Assembly (NCBI GenBank): GCA_023374025.1
Contig: SIJG01000091.1
Location: forward strand, 195,994-259,993
Direction: 5' to 3'
DNA from: Heterodera schachtii
Taxonomy: Eukaryota > Nematoda > Chromadorea > Rhabditida > Heteroderidae
Length of the DNA: 64,000 bases
The notes below the pieces were generated by a model. It saw nothing but the letters and a program-made list of their open reading frames with translations. It did no database searches and was not told where the DNA came from. Positions 48,406-58,785 of this stretch are shown in pieces. Within the stretch, counting starts at the first letter, position 1. Each line of letters begins with the position of its first letter. The position numbers and the translations under genes are program-made.

Positions 48406-49411
48406 AGTGGTGAGCCGAAGGACAAAAAGTGCAAAATTTGCTAAAATTTTGACTAAATCGACTCATAACTTTTCTCAGACGCAACCAAATTGCATAATCT
48501 TGGTATCATACGATAGCTCTTGAATTGTGTTATAAGTAGGGCTGTGACTTTTAGTGACCAAAAATCTCGAAATAGTTAACTAAAATAGTGACCAAAAGTC
48601 CAAAATAGTGACGAATAGTGACAAAAAGTTCCAAAATAGTGACGAATAGTGACATAATTTTTAGCCAAAATTGAGCAAAAAATAATTTTTATTCACTAGT
48701 TGCAGTTGCAAATGAGGTACATTTCCTTTCTTACATTTTTTTTAGCAAATATTGAAATTTTTAAACCAAAAATTTTGTCAAGAAAAAAAATTTGGGGGAA
48801 AAAATTTTTATGAAAATTTTCCAATTCTTAGTGGTATTTTTTGAAAAAAAATTTTAGGTCGATTCTTAGGGGTGCTTTTTTGAAATTTTTTTGGTCGATT
48901 CTTAGGGGTGTATTTTTTGGTTTTATTCCATTTTTGTTAAGGAATTTTGCCCAAAAATGTCAAAATAGTGAAAAAATAGTCACAAAACGCCAAAATAGTG
49001 ATTTTTAACTATTTTAGTGACGAAGTCGCCAAAATAGTGATTTCTAGTGACCGATAATGACATCAGAATCGAAAATTTTTAATGCGGAAATGCGTTTTTT
49101 GAGCTCCTTTCTTCAAATCAATTGAGCAAAAAAATAGTTAAAACCTAAAAGTCACAGCCCTAGTTATAAGCTTTCTAAATTTCAAAAAACTTATTAACTT
49201 TTTCAAAAGTTCAAGCCAAAAAACTGGAAAATTGTCATAACTTTTGAAAAACTTAATAAAATTTTTTGAAATTTAGAAAGCTTATAACACAATTCAAGAG
49301 CTATCGTATGATACCAAGATTATGCAATTTGGTTGCGTCTGAGAAAAGTTATGAGTCGATTTAGTCAAAATTTTAACAAATTTTGCACTTTTTGTCCTTC
49401 GACATAGCACC
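48406..49411. mobile_element. Palindromic hAT-like element carrying a nested element
   Basis: The arms (GAAGGACAAAAAGTGC... and its complement at 49381-49400) make a palindrome. Perfect 8-bp repeats GTTATTCC flank it (48398-48405 and 49412-49419). A second element (48537-49162) interrupts its left arm. Confidence 0.75.
48537..49162. mobile_element. 626-bp hAT-like element of 'AATAGTGAC' words
   Basis: Perfect 18-bp terminal inverted repeats TAGGGCTGTGACTTTTAG, flanked by perfect 8-bp duplications GTTATAAG (48529-48536 and 49163-49170). The word TAGTGAC, which is also part of the terminus, recurs through both ends. The middle has the ATTCTTAGGGGTGTATTTT core. No transposase frame. Confidence 0.85.
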
Positions 49412-49467
49412 GTTATTCCCCTTCTTTTACAGCACCAAGCCTACTTCTATTATCAAAATTCTCCAAA

Positions 49468-51111
49468 ATGTACGGCGTTTATGCATCAAATATTTCTCAG
49501 AATAATGGCGTCAGCTCCTCCAACCGCGCGTCTGCCACCCGCCCGCGCCCGCTCGCTGACACCTTCCAGCGAGAAAGTGCCGTCTTTGACCGCCGCCGCC
49601 CAAATTTCGTCTACCGCCGCGTCTACAGGTGCCCTTGTTGTCGCGAACCAGGCCAGCACTACGTGCGGGACTGCCCGGTTGACAAGGGGCAGGCGAATTT
49701 GTCACTGTTTAATAAACAGTGTATGGCGTGCAAATTACGCGGCCATTATCCATCCAATTGCGAAATTTTGGCGGCATGGCGTAAGTTTGATAATTAATAA
49801 AACAGTTTAACACGCTTCTATAGGAAGCGCCATCAAAAATGGGGAGGGCGCCCCGGCGCGTGTGCTTGCAACCGCTGCGTCAGCATTCGTGCCAATCTCG
49901 ACGCGCTGTATGTGCTTCGCATGTCAGCGTGCAGACCACCTGACACGTCACTGTCCGCACACGGTAACAAAAAACACAATTTTCAAGAGTTTTCGGGTCA
50001 CTGATCATGAAACCAACATCCATTTTGGCTAATTCCGGACTTGAATTCGAACAAAAAGTCGAATATAATTCCACTTTTTTGGTCTACAAGAGTTTAAATG
50101 ATCGTTTAGTGAAGCACTGATGGCTTCCAGTTTTTTTTCAGTATTCTTAAACAAAGAGAACAAAAAGTGAAATTCGAAATTTTGAATTTTCGACCTTTGG
50201 TTAGAATTCAGTCCGGAGTTCGGAATTAGTCGGAATAGATGACGAGTTCGTGATCAATGAGCTCGAAAACCCTTGGAAACATGTTTTCATGCCTTTTTAA
50301 AACAAAAAAAAAACTCGAAAATTCCGTGGACCAGCCTTACTATTACCAAAAATTTATTTTGAAAAATGCACATAGCCGCTGAAAATTTAGGAGCTGAAAG
50401 ACGCCTTCTACAATTTTGTTTACCACGCGCCAACATCACAGCGCACAACGCGCTTGGAAATTGCCGAGTACAACAGCGCCGGGCGCCTTGTGTGCAAGGA
50501 GCTTCGTTACGGTCTGTATGCCTTTGAATTTGTTAGGGGAAGGAAAGCTTCCAGTTGGGCACAAATCCACGGGAGCAACTCGTTTCCCGCATGTTTCTGC
50601 ACTCCTAATCAAGAAAAAAAAATTGTTTATATAAGGAATTTTTTTGAAAATTGGCGATTTTTTCAAATTTTATGATGAATTCTATTTTTTCAAAAAATTT
50701 TCCAAAAAATTTTCGAGAAATTTTGTTTAAAAAAATTTTCTGATTTTTCTTGAAAATTTTCAAGGTTTGAGAAGTTTTTAAGGAAATTTCTCGGGGGGGG
50801 GGGCGACCTAGTGCACTCCAAACCCACATCAGCCTGGTAGCTTAGCTACCATTTAATATGTATCTGTTAGGCTTATGTCTCGTATTTAAGAAGGCCGTAA
50901 TGTGAGTGCGCGGAAGGCGGAGGAAGGCAGCCCTTGCGGCTTCGGCGTCAGCATTTGAACATTGGGTTTGATTAAAGTGGACATTTCATTTTTAAATACA
51001 TTTTTTTTACAGAAGGCGACGTCACCGAGAGAGTTTGAAGCCGAAAAGGAACGCCGAGCACGCCAGTTGGATTATGAGCAGGAGCGAGTTCGTCAATTAA
51101 GAAAACGCTAA
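49468..51111 (+). CDS. Zinc-knuckle protein, 230 aa
   Basis: Four exons in frame: 49468-49780, 49824-49963, 50391-50531, 51013-51111. It has three Cys/His clusters. Two fit the CX2CX4HX4C zinc-knuckle spacing exactly (CMACKLRGHYPSNC and CFACQRADHLTRHC). The first is a variant with five residues before His (CPCCREPGQHYVRDC). An Arg/Ser-rich N-terminus precedes them, and a highly charged helix follows (EFEAEKERRARQLDYEQERV). Such knuckles usually bind RNA or single-stranded DNA. No reverse transcriptase, integrase or transposase is near, so a host RNA-binding protein is more likely than a retroelement Gag. The last exon junction relies on a GTTAGG donor and is the least certain. Confidence 0.72.
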
Positions 51112-51894
51112 TTCCAACGTAATTAAAATTCTAGATCTCGGCGTCAGCAAGGCTGAGAGCGTCGGGGCGCCTCCCCATGGAAGACAAATGAGCGAGCGGG
51201 TGCGCAGAGGAGCGACGAGGAGTTTAATCGGGAATGGGATGGATTACCTCCCTCCATTTGTTTTTATTTAATCGTGTTTTATTTACGGTGTCAACTTTTT
51301 TTGAAATGAACGTATACAGAGCCAATTGTTTATTAGATTTTCGTAGTGGGTGGGGTGTGTGATGCGCAAATCCAAATCCGAGCAACTCTCAAAGAGTTAT
51401 TTTCTGAAACATTTTAATTTTGATTATGAAATACGTGGTGAGCCGAAGCGAAAAAAGTATGAGTGAGGGGTAATCGGAAGGGGCGGGTCATTTCAGTATG
51501 GAAGAGTTATTCTAATGATTAATTAATTAGTTATATTTATAATTGAATATCAATCTAATAATAAAATTATATTTGGCTCTATTTAAGTTTACACGAACAC
51601 AATTGGAGATTTTAATTATGCTCATTTGTCAAATGAATTGAGAGATATTTTCGTTAAAAAATTCATATGATTTATATTAGGTGCTCTTCTTTATTTAATT
51701 CAAATTTATTTTGAATTTCGAAGGCCATGATAAGTAATTATCTGGTGGCTTAATAAATATGTGGCTAAATTAAGTCTAATTGCCAATTAGGGATTATTAG
51801 TTTAATTCTTTATCCAATTAAGGATAATTTTATGCCAAAATTATTTTCATTCAATTTAGTTTTTTATATATTATTTTTCTCAGAATTAGAAACC
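51112..51894. other. 3' flank and spacer
   Basis: A less AT-rich stretch to about 51250 is probably the 3' untranslated region of the zinc-knuckle gene. The rest is AT-rich with no recognised feature. Confidence 0.4.
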
Positions 51895-52450
51895 GCAAAA
51901 AAAGGCACCAAAAAACGCGAAAAAGGCACTATAATATGCACCAAAAAATTGAAAAAGGCGCATTAAAAAGCCACGAAAATTCCGAAAAAGGCATGAAAAA
52001 GGCATATAAAATTTTTTTATTAAAGATTTTAGGGAACAAAACACGTAAAACTTAACCAAAAACTTGTTTTGGTCATTTAAATGTTTAAATGTTTTGTAAT
52101 AGTTATTCGAATAAGGAAAAATTTTTAAACATAAAATTTTTTATCAAGAATTGAAAATGAAATTTGGGCGATCAATTTTTGAGAAAATTTTCAATTCTTA
52201 AGGAGGGTGTATTTTCTGAAAAATTTTCGGGTAATTTTTTGGAGGTGTAATTTCCTGATTTTATTGCATTTTTAATGGAATTTTTTGGAAAAAAGCCAAA
52301 AGGCATTTAAGGCATAAAAATCCCGAAAAAGGCAAAAAAAAAAGACATATAAAAGTAAACTAGAAGCCTCAAACTAATTTGTAAATGGAAAATATGTTAT
52401 TTATGCTTAATATATCTAAAGTAGTAAGCAGAAAAAAAGAATATGCCTCA
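51895..52450. mobile_element. Second copy of the 'aaggcac' element
   Basis: The block order matches 3690-4290: AAGGCAC words, ACAAAACACGTAAAACTTAA, the GTGTATTTTCTGA core, AGGCA words, then GTTATTTATGCTTAATAT. Confidence 0.65.
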
Positions 52451-52496
52451 AAAGACGGTCTCAAATTATTATATTAAAAAATATTATTTAATGTAT

Positions 52497-52537
52497 ACCC
52501 CAAAAAACATACAAGCCGTCTCCGCCCCGAGAATGGT
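52497..52537 (-). pseudogene. Fragment of the 147-aa protein family
   Basis: About 40 bases read LGAETACMFFG on the minus strand. They match the C-terminal LGSATACMFFG of the gene at 29711-30300 at both DNA and protein level. Nothing else of the gene is present. Confidence 0.55.
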
Positions 52538-52639
52538 AATTGGCAATTAAAGATTATTAATTAATTCTTTGTCAAAGTACCAAATTATAAAAAGATAATT
52601 TGTGCCATAATTATTTTCTATAAAATTTAGTATTGTTTT

Positions 52640-52985
52640 TTTTCCTCAGCAATTCGCTCATTTTTAATCTTTCGATGGATATTTGATTGGTAATTGAAAA
52701 TGATAAAATTGGCCCATCATCATCATGATGCGAAAGGAAAAGTCGGACAATGTAATTGGAGGGCGAATTGTCCAAGTAAAATGTCTTAAAATCAAATTTT
52801 TAGCCAAGTTAACATGCTTTTTAATTTTAACCCCTTCTTCAATTTTTAGACTCATGGTACTCCAGCGGCCATTAGCCTTAAAATGAAAAAGGCAGAGTTT
52901 CGGCCGTCCCTCCGGGTGAGGGATGTGTAGCCACTTGGCCAAAGGTATTGGATTGGCATGGACTTTACAGTGCCTTCCAATGGGA
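52640..52985 (-). pseudogene. C-terminal fragment of a multicopy cyst-nematode-type protein
   Basis: Minus-strand frame DPIGRHCKVHANPIPLAKWL, then HIPHPEGRPKLCLFHFKANG to IEEG, a roughly 50-bp intron (GTTAAA...TTTTAAG), then TFYLDNSPSNYIVRLFLS and ISIERLKMSELLR. Motifs and the intron position match the paralogue at 54886-55938. I associate LAKWLH...PEG.PK, NFIIRLW-like and ERL...F-LVR-PI.RDE blocks with a large F-box-like family in Heterodera/Globodera (from memory). The copy stops before the LVRSPI block and has no start, so it is truncated. Confidence 0.6.
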
Positions 52986-53200
52986 TCTATGAATTTTTAG
53001 CAAATAAGAAAAAAAGAACTTTACGAAAACTTTTAGTTTTAAAGCAAATTAAATTCGCACTTTTTTATGAAAAAGAATATTAAAAAAATTATTAATTAAT
53101 CTTCAAATGGTTGGTCAAGTTTGGAAACTTATTATAACAACAAAATGTAACCCAAAAAGTCCAGCAATTATTATGCTGAAAAATGAACTAAACCCCCTAA

Positions 53201-53740
53201 AACAATTTTTTGTTCAGTTTTTCAAGGGCTATCTCTCAGGCCGGGGCCGGTCCTTGATCCATTCAATTGGAGCCCGTCATGGGTCGGGCACATCTGCCGG
53301 ATGACCCTCAGCCTCGCCCCCGACCCTGGCGATGTCCAACCCAAGCTAAGCTTGCCGGTGCCAGCGGCTTTTTTTGTACAGCTCGATGAGCTCTACAAAA
53401 CGGTATCAATGGCGTCCGGCTGTGTCTACTACAAATGGAGAAAATTAGTGAGAAGTGATGCGAATAATTGAAAAAATAAAAAAATTTCTCGCCAATTTTC
53501 TCCATTTGTAGTAGACACAGCCGGACGCCATTGATACCGTTTTGTAGAGCTCATCGAGCTGTACAAAAAAAGCCGCTGGTACCGGCAAGCTTAGCTTGGG
53601 TTGGACATCGCCAGGGTCGGGGGCGAGGCTGAGGGTCCTCCGGCAGATGTGCCCGACCCATGACGGGCTCCAAGTGAATGGATCAAAACCCGGACCCGGC
53701 CTGGGAGATAGCCCTAGAAAAACTGAACAAAAAATTGTTC
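53201..53740. repeat. Gene-fragment hairpin: two 246-bp inverted arms
   Basis: The left arm 53201-53446 and right arm 53494-53740 are inverted copies differing at only a few sites (for example GGTGCC versus GGTACC), with a 47-bp spacer. The arms are GC-richer than the surroundings and contain an open frame (LDELYKTVSMASGCVYYKW), so they look like a captured coding fragment. Confidence 0.8.
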
Positions 53741-53830
53741 TTAACTGGGCCGGTCCGGGTTCCGGATCAGGCACTTTTGGTGCCACGAAAATGGTGTGAT
53801 CGGCTTCCTGAAAATGACCAATCAATCATA

Positions 53831-53930
53831 GAGTTTTTTTTGGAACGCCCACACTGAGTTTTTTTTTGGAACGCCCACACTGAGTTTTTTTTGGAACGCC
53901 CACACTGAGTTTTTTTTGGATCGACCTAGC
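53831..53930. repeat. Tandem 25-bp repeat
   Basis: Three near-identical units GAGTTTTTTTTGGAACGCCC-ACACT and a partial fourth ending GGATCG. Confidence 0.8.
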
Positions 53931-53983
53931 ACCGAACGAAATCTCATTTGCCAGTTGCTCGGCTCCTACTGAACCAATTTCAG

Positions 53984-54350
53984 CGGGTCGGGGTCGTTTT
54001 CGCGCCAGCCGAGTTTTAGAACTATAACTTTTTTCATTATTAACAAAATACAACTTTCTTGGTATCATTCGATAGCCCTAAATATCCTCTATTAATCACA
54101 AAATTTCGAAAATTTGATTTTGGTTCAAAAAAGTTATGGGCAGAAATGTTTAGAAAACCAGTTTTTTGAAGTTTTCTGGCCATAACTTTTTTGAACCTTA
54201 ACCAAATTTTTCACAATTTTGCATGCTGATAGAGCACACTTAGAGCGATCGAATAATCTCAAAAAATTGGATTTGGTTAAGAATGAAAAAAGTTATAGTT
54301 CTAAAACTCGTCTGGCGCGAAAACGACCGGCGCGAAAACGAACTGGCCTG
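53984..54350. mobile_element. 367-bp palindromic hAT-like element
   Basis: GGTCGTTTTCGCGCCAGCCG...and its complement form the ends of a palindrome. Perfect 8-bp duplications AATTTCAG flank it (53976-53983 and 54351-54358). Confidence 0.75.
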
Positions 54351-54479
54351 AATTTCAGCATATTGTAGAGAATTCAGAGTATCCCATATTCCCCCAAAAA
54401 TTTCTCCTTTGATATGCAAAATGGCATATTTCTTAAACCGGTTTAAAAAACTGGTTTAACTTTGTTTTTCCAAAAATGC

Positions 54480-55938
54480 AATGGCCCTGCTTTGCGCCGA
54501 TTGTTTCCATCTGTAAGTGCCGAAACTCTCTGACAGAATGTCAACCATTTCCGTCACTTTAGGTAAAAGTCGAACACTTTTGTCTCAATTGGCGACGGAT
54601 CCAATTTGGAATTGGTAGTTTGCATCTCATATTGGCCATCCTTTTCAAATGTGCGACGAATTCCAATTTCGAAATGGCACCTTTTCTTAATCATTTTTTA
54701 GCAAATGATAAACCAATTTTAAATCTTCTTTTTGTTGTTAAAAGAAGATAAAAATTCTTTGCGCTTTTAAAAAGTAAAATGTATCAAAATTAAAAAATCA
54801 ACTGATCAAAAAATATACATACAAATGGAAAGCAAAATAAAATATTTAATTGGTTTAATTGGAACTTTGCGTCCCGCCAGCAGCAGATGGTTTAAATACC
54901 GTCTTTTTCCTCGTCTTCGTTGTCATTTTCCTCATCATTTTCTTTGCCGTCTTCATCATCATTTCCCTCGTGATTTTCTTCCTCTTCATTTTCTTCCTCT
55001 TCATTTTCACATATCGTAATTGTGTTCTGCTGATGATCGAAGTCTCACTCTTTGGCCTTCTTTTCCCAATCGGCCCATTCGTTCTCATCGCGATCAATCG
55101 GAGAACGGACGAGCAAAAAGCGATCATCGGCAAATTCGCTCATTTTTAACCTTTCCATTGTATTGCATTGGTAATGTCGAAAATGATTGGTCCTCCATCT
55201 TCCTTGTCATGCGTAAGTAAAGGCGGACAATGAAATTGGCGTACGTTTTGGCAAGGTAAAAAGCCTTAAAACCAAAAATTTTATCAAAATTAAATTACTA
55301 TATTTTTAAATTTTTAACCCACGTCTTTCATTTCTTCACTCTTGTTGATGGTCAAAAGGCCGTTAGCGTTGTAACAAAGGTGTATCATTTTGGGCAGTCC
55401 TTCCGGGTTCGCGATGTGTAGCCATTTTGCCAATGCTTTTCCTACTCCTTCAATCGGGGCATCGTCATTGGCCGTAAATTCCAACGAAAATTTATTCGTG
55501 GCGATTGAATGAAGCAGGGGACATTCACACAGCAGTGATGGGGCCAATTGGGTTAAATTCTCAATATGTTTGGCATCCATTTTGATAGATTTTAGGGCTC
55601 CATTGGTTAACGGCAAAATGTTCAAAATTTCGGCAGAAAAATCTGTATTCCATGTTTCGATTGCCAAATTCACACTGTCACAGTCAATTAGAATTTCATG
55701 AAGGTTGTTGGTAAATGTGACGACTTGATCATCGAAATGGCTTAATCATTTTTCCATTTTCGCAATCATTTTTTTCCAATTTTTACCTAATGAAAATGCC
55801 TTAAAATGAGATGGCCTTTTCTGGCAAATGTCCGATCGCCTGCTTAACTGTAAGCGGCAACCCATCAATGGTTATTTGCGCCTCCTTTGATCCCGGTTTT
55901 GTTTGGATTTGAATGAAATTTAATTCATTTGCCGACAT
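54480..55938 (-). pseudogene. Frameshifted member of the multicopy cyst-nematode-type family
   Basis: The minus strand starts MSANELNFIQIQTKPGSKEA (ATG at 55936-55938), followed by a long exon (about 55314-55740) with FTNNLHEILIDCDSVNLAI, CECPLLHSIATNKFSLEF and ALAKWLHIANPEGLPK. After an intron the homology runs through three frames: YANFIVRLYLR, then HDKEDGGPIIFDITNAIQ, then ERLKMSEFADDRFLLVRSP to WADWEKKAKE and stop. An in-frame Glu/Asp/Asn-rich tail follows that stop. A further two-frame fragment (54500-54690) ends DILSESFGTYRWKQSAQSRA. The paralogue at 52640-52985 lacks these frameshifts, which supports decay here. Function of the family unknown to me. Confidence 0.65.
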
Positions 55939-56103
55939 TGTTCAGGTAATATAATAGTTGTACAATTAGAGTGAAAAGCTAAGATAATGAATTTGGAGAA
56001 AAAAGGGAGGGAAAGTCGGAGGGAATAAAGTTAATGAACATATAGAAGAAATGAGTCATTTTTGATTTATTCATTTTATTTAGATCCTTTTTTTACATTT
56101 TTA

Positions 56104-56175
56104 TTTGCTTTTTGGCAAAATATTGGCATGGGTTTTATAGTGTCCCCAATGGGATCAGACGCAGTGCCGGGGATT
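56104..56175 (-). pseudogene. Small fragment of the same multicopy family
   Basis: The minus-strand reading DPIGDTIKPMPI parallels DPIGRHCKVHANPI near 52960, and the DNA is similar over about 40 bases. Too short to say more. Confidence 0.35.
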
Positions 56176-56199
56176 AATTTAAAATCGGCAAAATTCTCC

Positions 56200-58289
56200 C
56201 GAATATATTGTCATTAAAGAGAGTAGTAGAGATGTAGAATTTAGTCAAATGCCATTTATTGCCGTATCACTTTTCAACCAATAATCGAAAGATTTTAAAT
56301 GAGATAATTTTAAAGTGATTTTAGCTTATAAGACACTAAGTTAGGAATTATAATATAAAATAAAACCTCGTTATTTTCGTGCCAAGTGTTTTGTCAGTAA
56401 TTATCTCGCCTTTTCTCACCGTCTCCGCGTCGACAAAATTGATTTCTACAGTATCCAATAAAAAGTAAGAATAGAGCTAGGATTTTTAGGTGCTAAAAAT
56501 GCTGAAATAGGTATTAAAATAGGTGCTAAAAAGTGCAAAAATGCCTTTTTTGCCTCTTTTCGTGGAACCACTAAAACCGTGGATTACCGATTTTTTGTTA
56601 AAATTCCACAACAAAAAATGTACTGTAATTAGCTTTTCATTAAAGAGCACTAATGATGAAGATGCAAATTTCATAAAATCCTCTGCTATTTATTGCATTA
56701 ACCTTTTTCTCTCAACTCATTTGACTAGGGTTAGAGCCGAGGGAGGGGCGGGGAGAGGAGGATTAGATGCAACGGCTCCCGGACAATCCGTTTAAAAGAT
56801 ATTTTGTCATAAAATTTCATTTCAAGGAAGAATTTTAAATAAGATAATTTGAAAATGAACTTAAGCTGATAATACACTTAAATGAGTCATTAAAATGGTA
56901 AAACCCAATCATATCAAACGTTTTTTTTTTGACTGACTAAAAAACACGACACGAGTATGACTTGTTTAGCTGTGGATTCTGCGGCATAGAATTTGAGTCC
57001 GGTAGAGGTTAGCTCCGTCTAGCCAACTCCATCTCAGCAAAGTTCAAAAAAAATTCCTTACTGTTTTAACATGACTCCGTGTCCTGTTCGTTTTTTAAGA
57101 CCGCAGTGAATAGGATCAGGATTTTAAAGATTTTTTTCGCCAATTTTATTTTTAATGAAAAATAAATATATTCGTGAATTTTTCTTTATACTTTTTTTAA
57201 TGAATCGGTTTTATTTTTTACTATCTAAAACAGCTTTTGAAGAGCTTTCGAATGAATAAAATATATAAAATCTGGTTTAGAATTACAAAAAAAAGTTATG
57301 GCTCTCTAAACTTGGCCCAGTCGAAACTGAACCGCTTCGCCTCTCAACTTCCTCCCCTTCCCCCTCCCTCGGCTTTAACCCTAATAAAAGAGTTACAATA
57401 ATAAAAAAGTCTTAAGGATGGGCAGAGGATTTTAAGAAATTCTATATCTCCATTAGTCTTATTTGAGGCATTATAAAATCCATGCCAATAATAAAGGGGG
57501 AGGCAGCAAATGATTTTTGAGTGGAATTCTTTTTTTCACCCAAAATCCCGCAAAAAATATTTTTTAGTGTAATTTATTCCGGGTCGCGAATCTGCACAGG
57601 TTCCAGTGAACAATAGCCCAAAATCAGAACATTTCTTACAAATAAGAACATTTTTATTTTGTAAGATTTGGACCCTCCAAATAAGAACATTTCTTATAAA
57701 TAAGAACAAATGGAAGCCCTGCATTAACTCGATATGTTAAGGTTTTATTCTAAAACCCAATTAAAATCAAAGCCGTAATTTTTAACTAAACTAATCAGCT
57801 AAGTATTTTTCTGTAAATATTTTGAGTTCGACCTGAACTCGGTTCCAGGCCTGGATTTTTCCTGGATCCAGGCCTAGGCAGTTTTTCGGCAACCCTTATT
57901 TTTCCTATACCTACCTTGATTTTTGTTAGTAAACCTAGGTATAGTTCAATTTTGGGGCGAGATCCGCAAATTTGATTTCTTGTGCGGGATACGCATTGGA
58001 TTTTTGAAAATTATAACAAAATGCCAATAGTTTCTGGAAATTAAGCAATTTTTTTCCGTCGTAAATTTCATCCTTTTTGTGAAAATTTTTCCGCCAAAGC
58101 CCATAAGCCGTACGACACCCAACTCATATTTCCTCCTGACTCGTAGTTTTTTAGACAAACAAACACTTTTTTTTTTTCAAATTGTAGACTTAGTTTTTGT
58201 TGTTAAGAGTACCGATTATACTTTTAGAATTAGTTGTAAATTACCTAACTTAGGAATAATCGCAAAAAAAAATAAAAGCACAAAATGAG
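56200..58289. other. Spacer with repeat remnants
   Basis: No gene recognised. It contains AGGTGCTAAAA words (56480-56540), an inverted pair of CGGGAGCCGTTGCATC/CCTCGGCTTTAACCC-type patches (56735-56790 and 57300-57390) and a 'CCAGGAAAA' repeat (57830-57935). Confidence 0.4.
57830..57935. repeat. Copy of the 'CCAGGAAAA' repeat
   Basis: GACCTGAACTCGGTTCCAGG followed by CCTGGAT words, as in the other copies. Confidence 0.5.
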
Positions 58290-58575
58290 GCTAAAGCATC
58301 GCATCTGCCAGCTCTTGGCAAAATCCAACTTTCCCGCTTCTGATTTGAAATCATTTTCTTCAATATATTTAGAATTTCCGCCGGTACTTTTATTGGACTG
58401 TGCCGTCAATATTTAATTCTCCCCATATATTTTTCGACTTTTTTGCCCTCCTTCGCCTCATCCATATGATAGACTTTAAACGAGGTATTCAATTTGCCAT
58501 TTGTTTCTTTAATAATTTAAAAGTTTTTGCTCTCCCGGATTTTGAAACCCATCCAACAATTATTTCATAACCTGT
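58290..58575 (-). pseudogene. Degenerate coding stretch, minus strand
   Basis: Protein-like pieces occur in changing frames (VGWVSKSGRAKTFKLLKK, NGKLNTSFKVYHMDEAKEGK, KVPAEILNILKK). Interrupted by stops. Family uncertain, possibly the same F-box-like group. Confidence 0.3.
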
Positions 58576-58785
58576 TTTGTTTAAAAGATTGGTAGTTTAA
58601 GACTCATCAGATCAGTCAAATTTCTTATTGTGCATCTACACCCTTCCAATTTTCAAAAAAAAATTTAATGGCGAATTTTTCAGAAATTACTTTCCAATTT
58701 TCCAGTATTTCGGATTTTTTTTAAAGTTTTACGGAATGAATTACTTAATTGTTGTATGTCCATTTAACATTTTTCCCCTTTTCAG

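Noticed and set aside
54859..55149. Plus-strand open frame that looks like a membrane protein (Phe/Ile/Leu runs)
   Set aside because: It is the complement of a Glu/Asp-rich coding tail on the minus strand; the hydrophobicity is a mirror effect.
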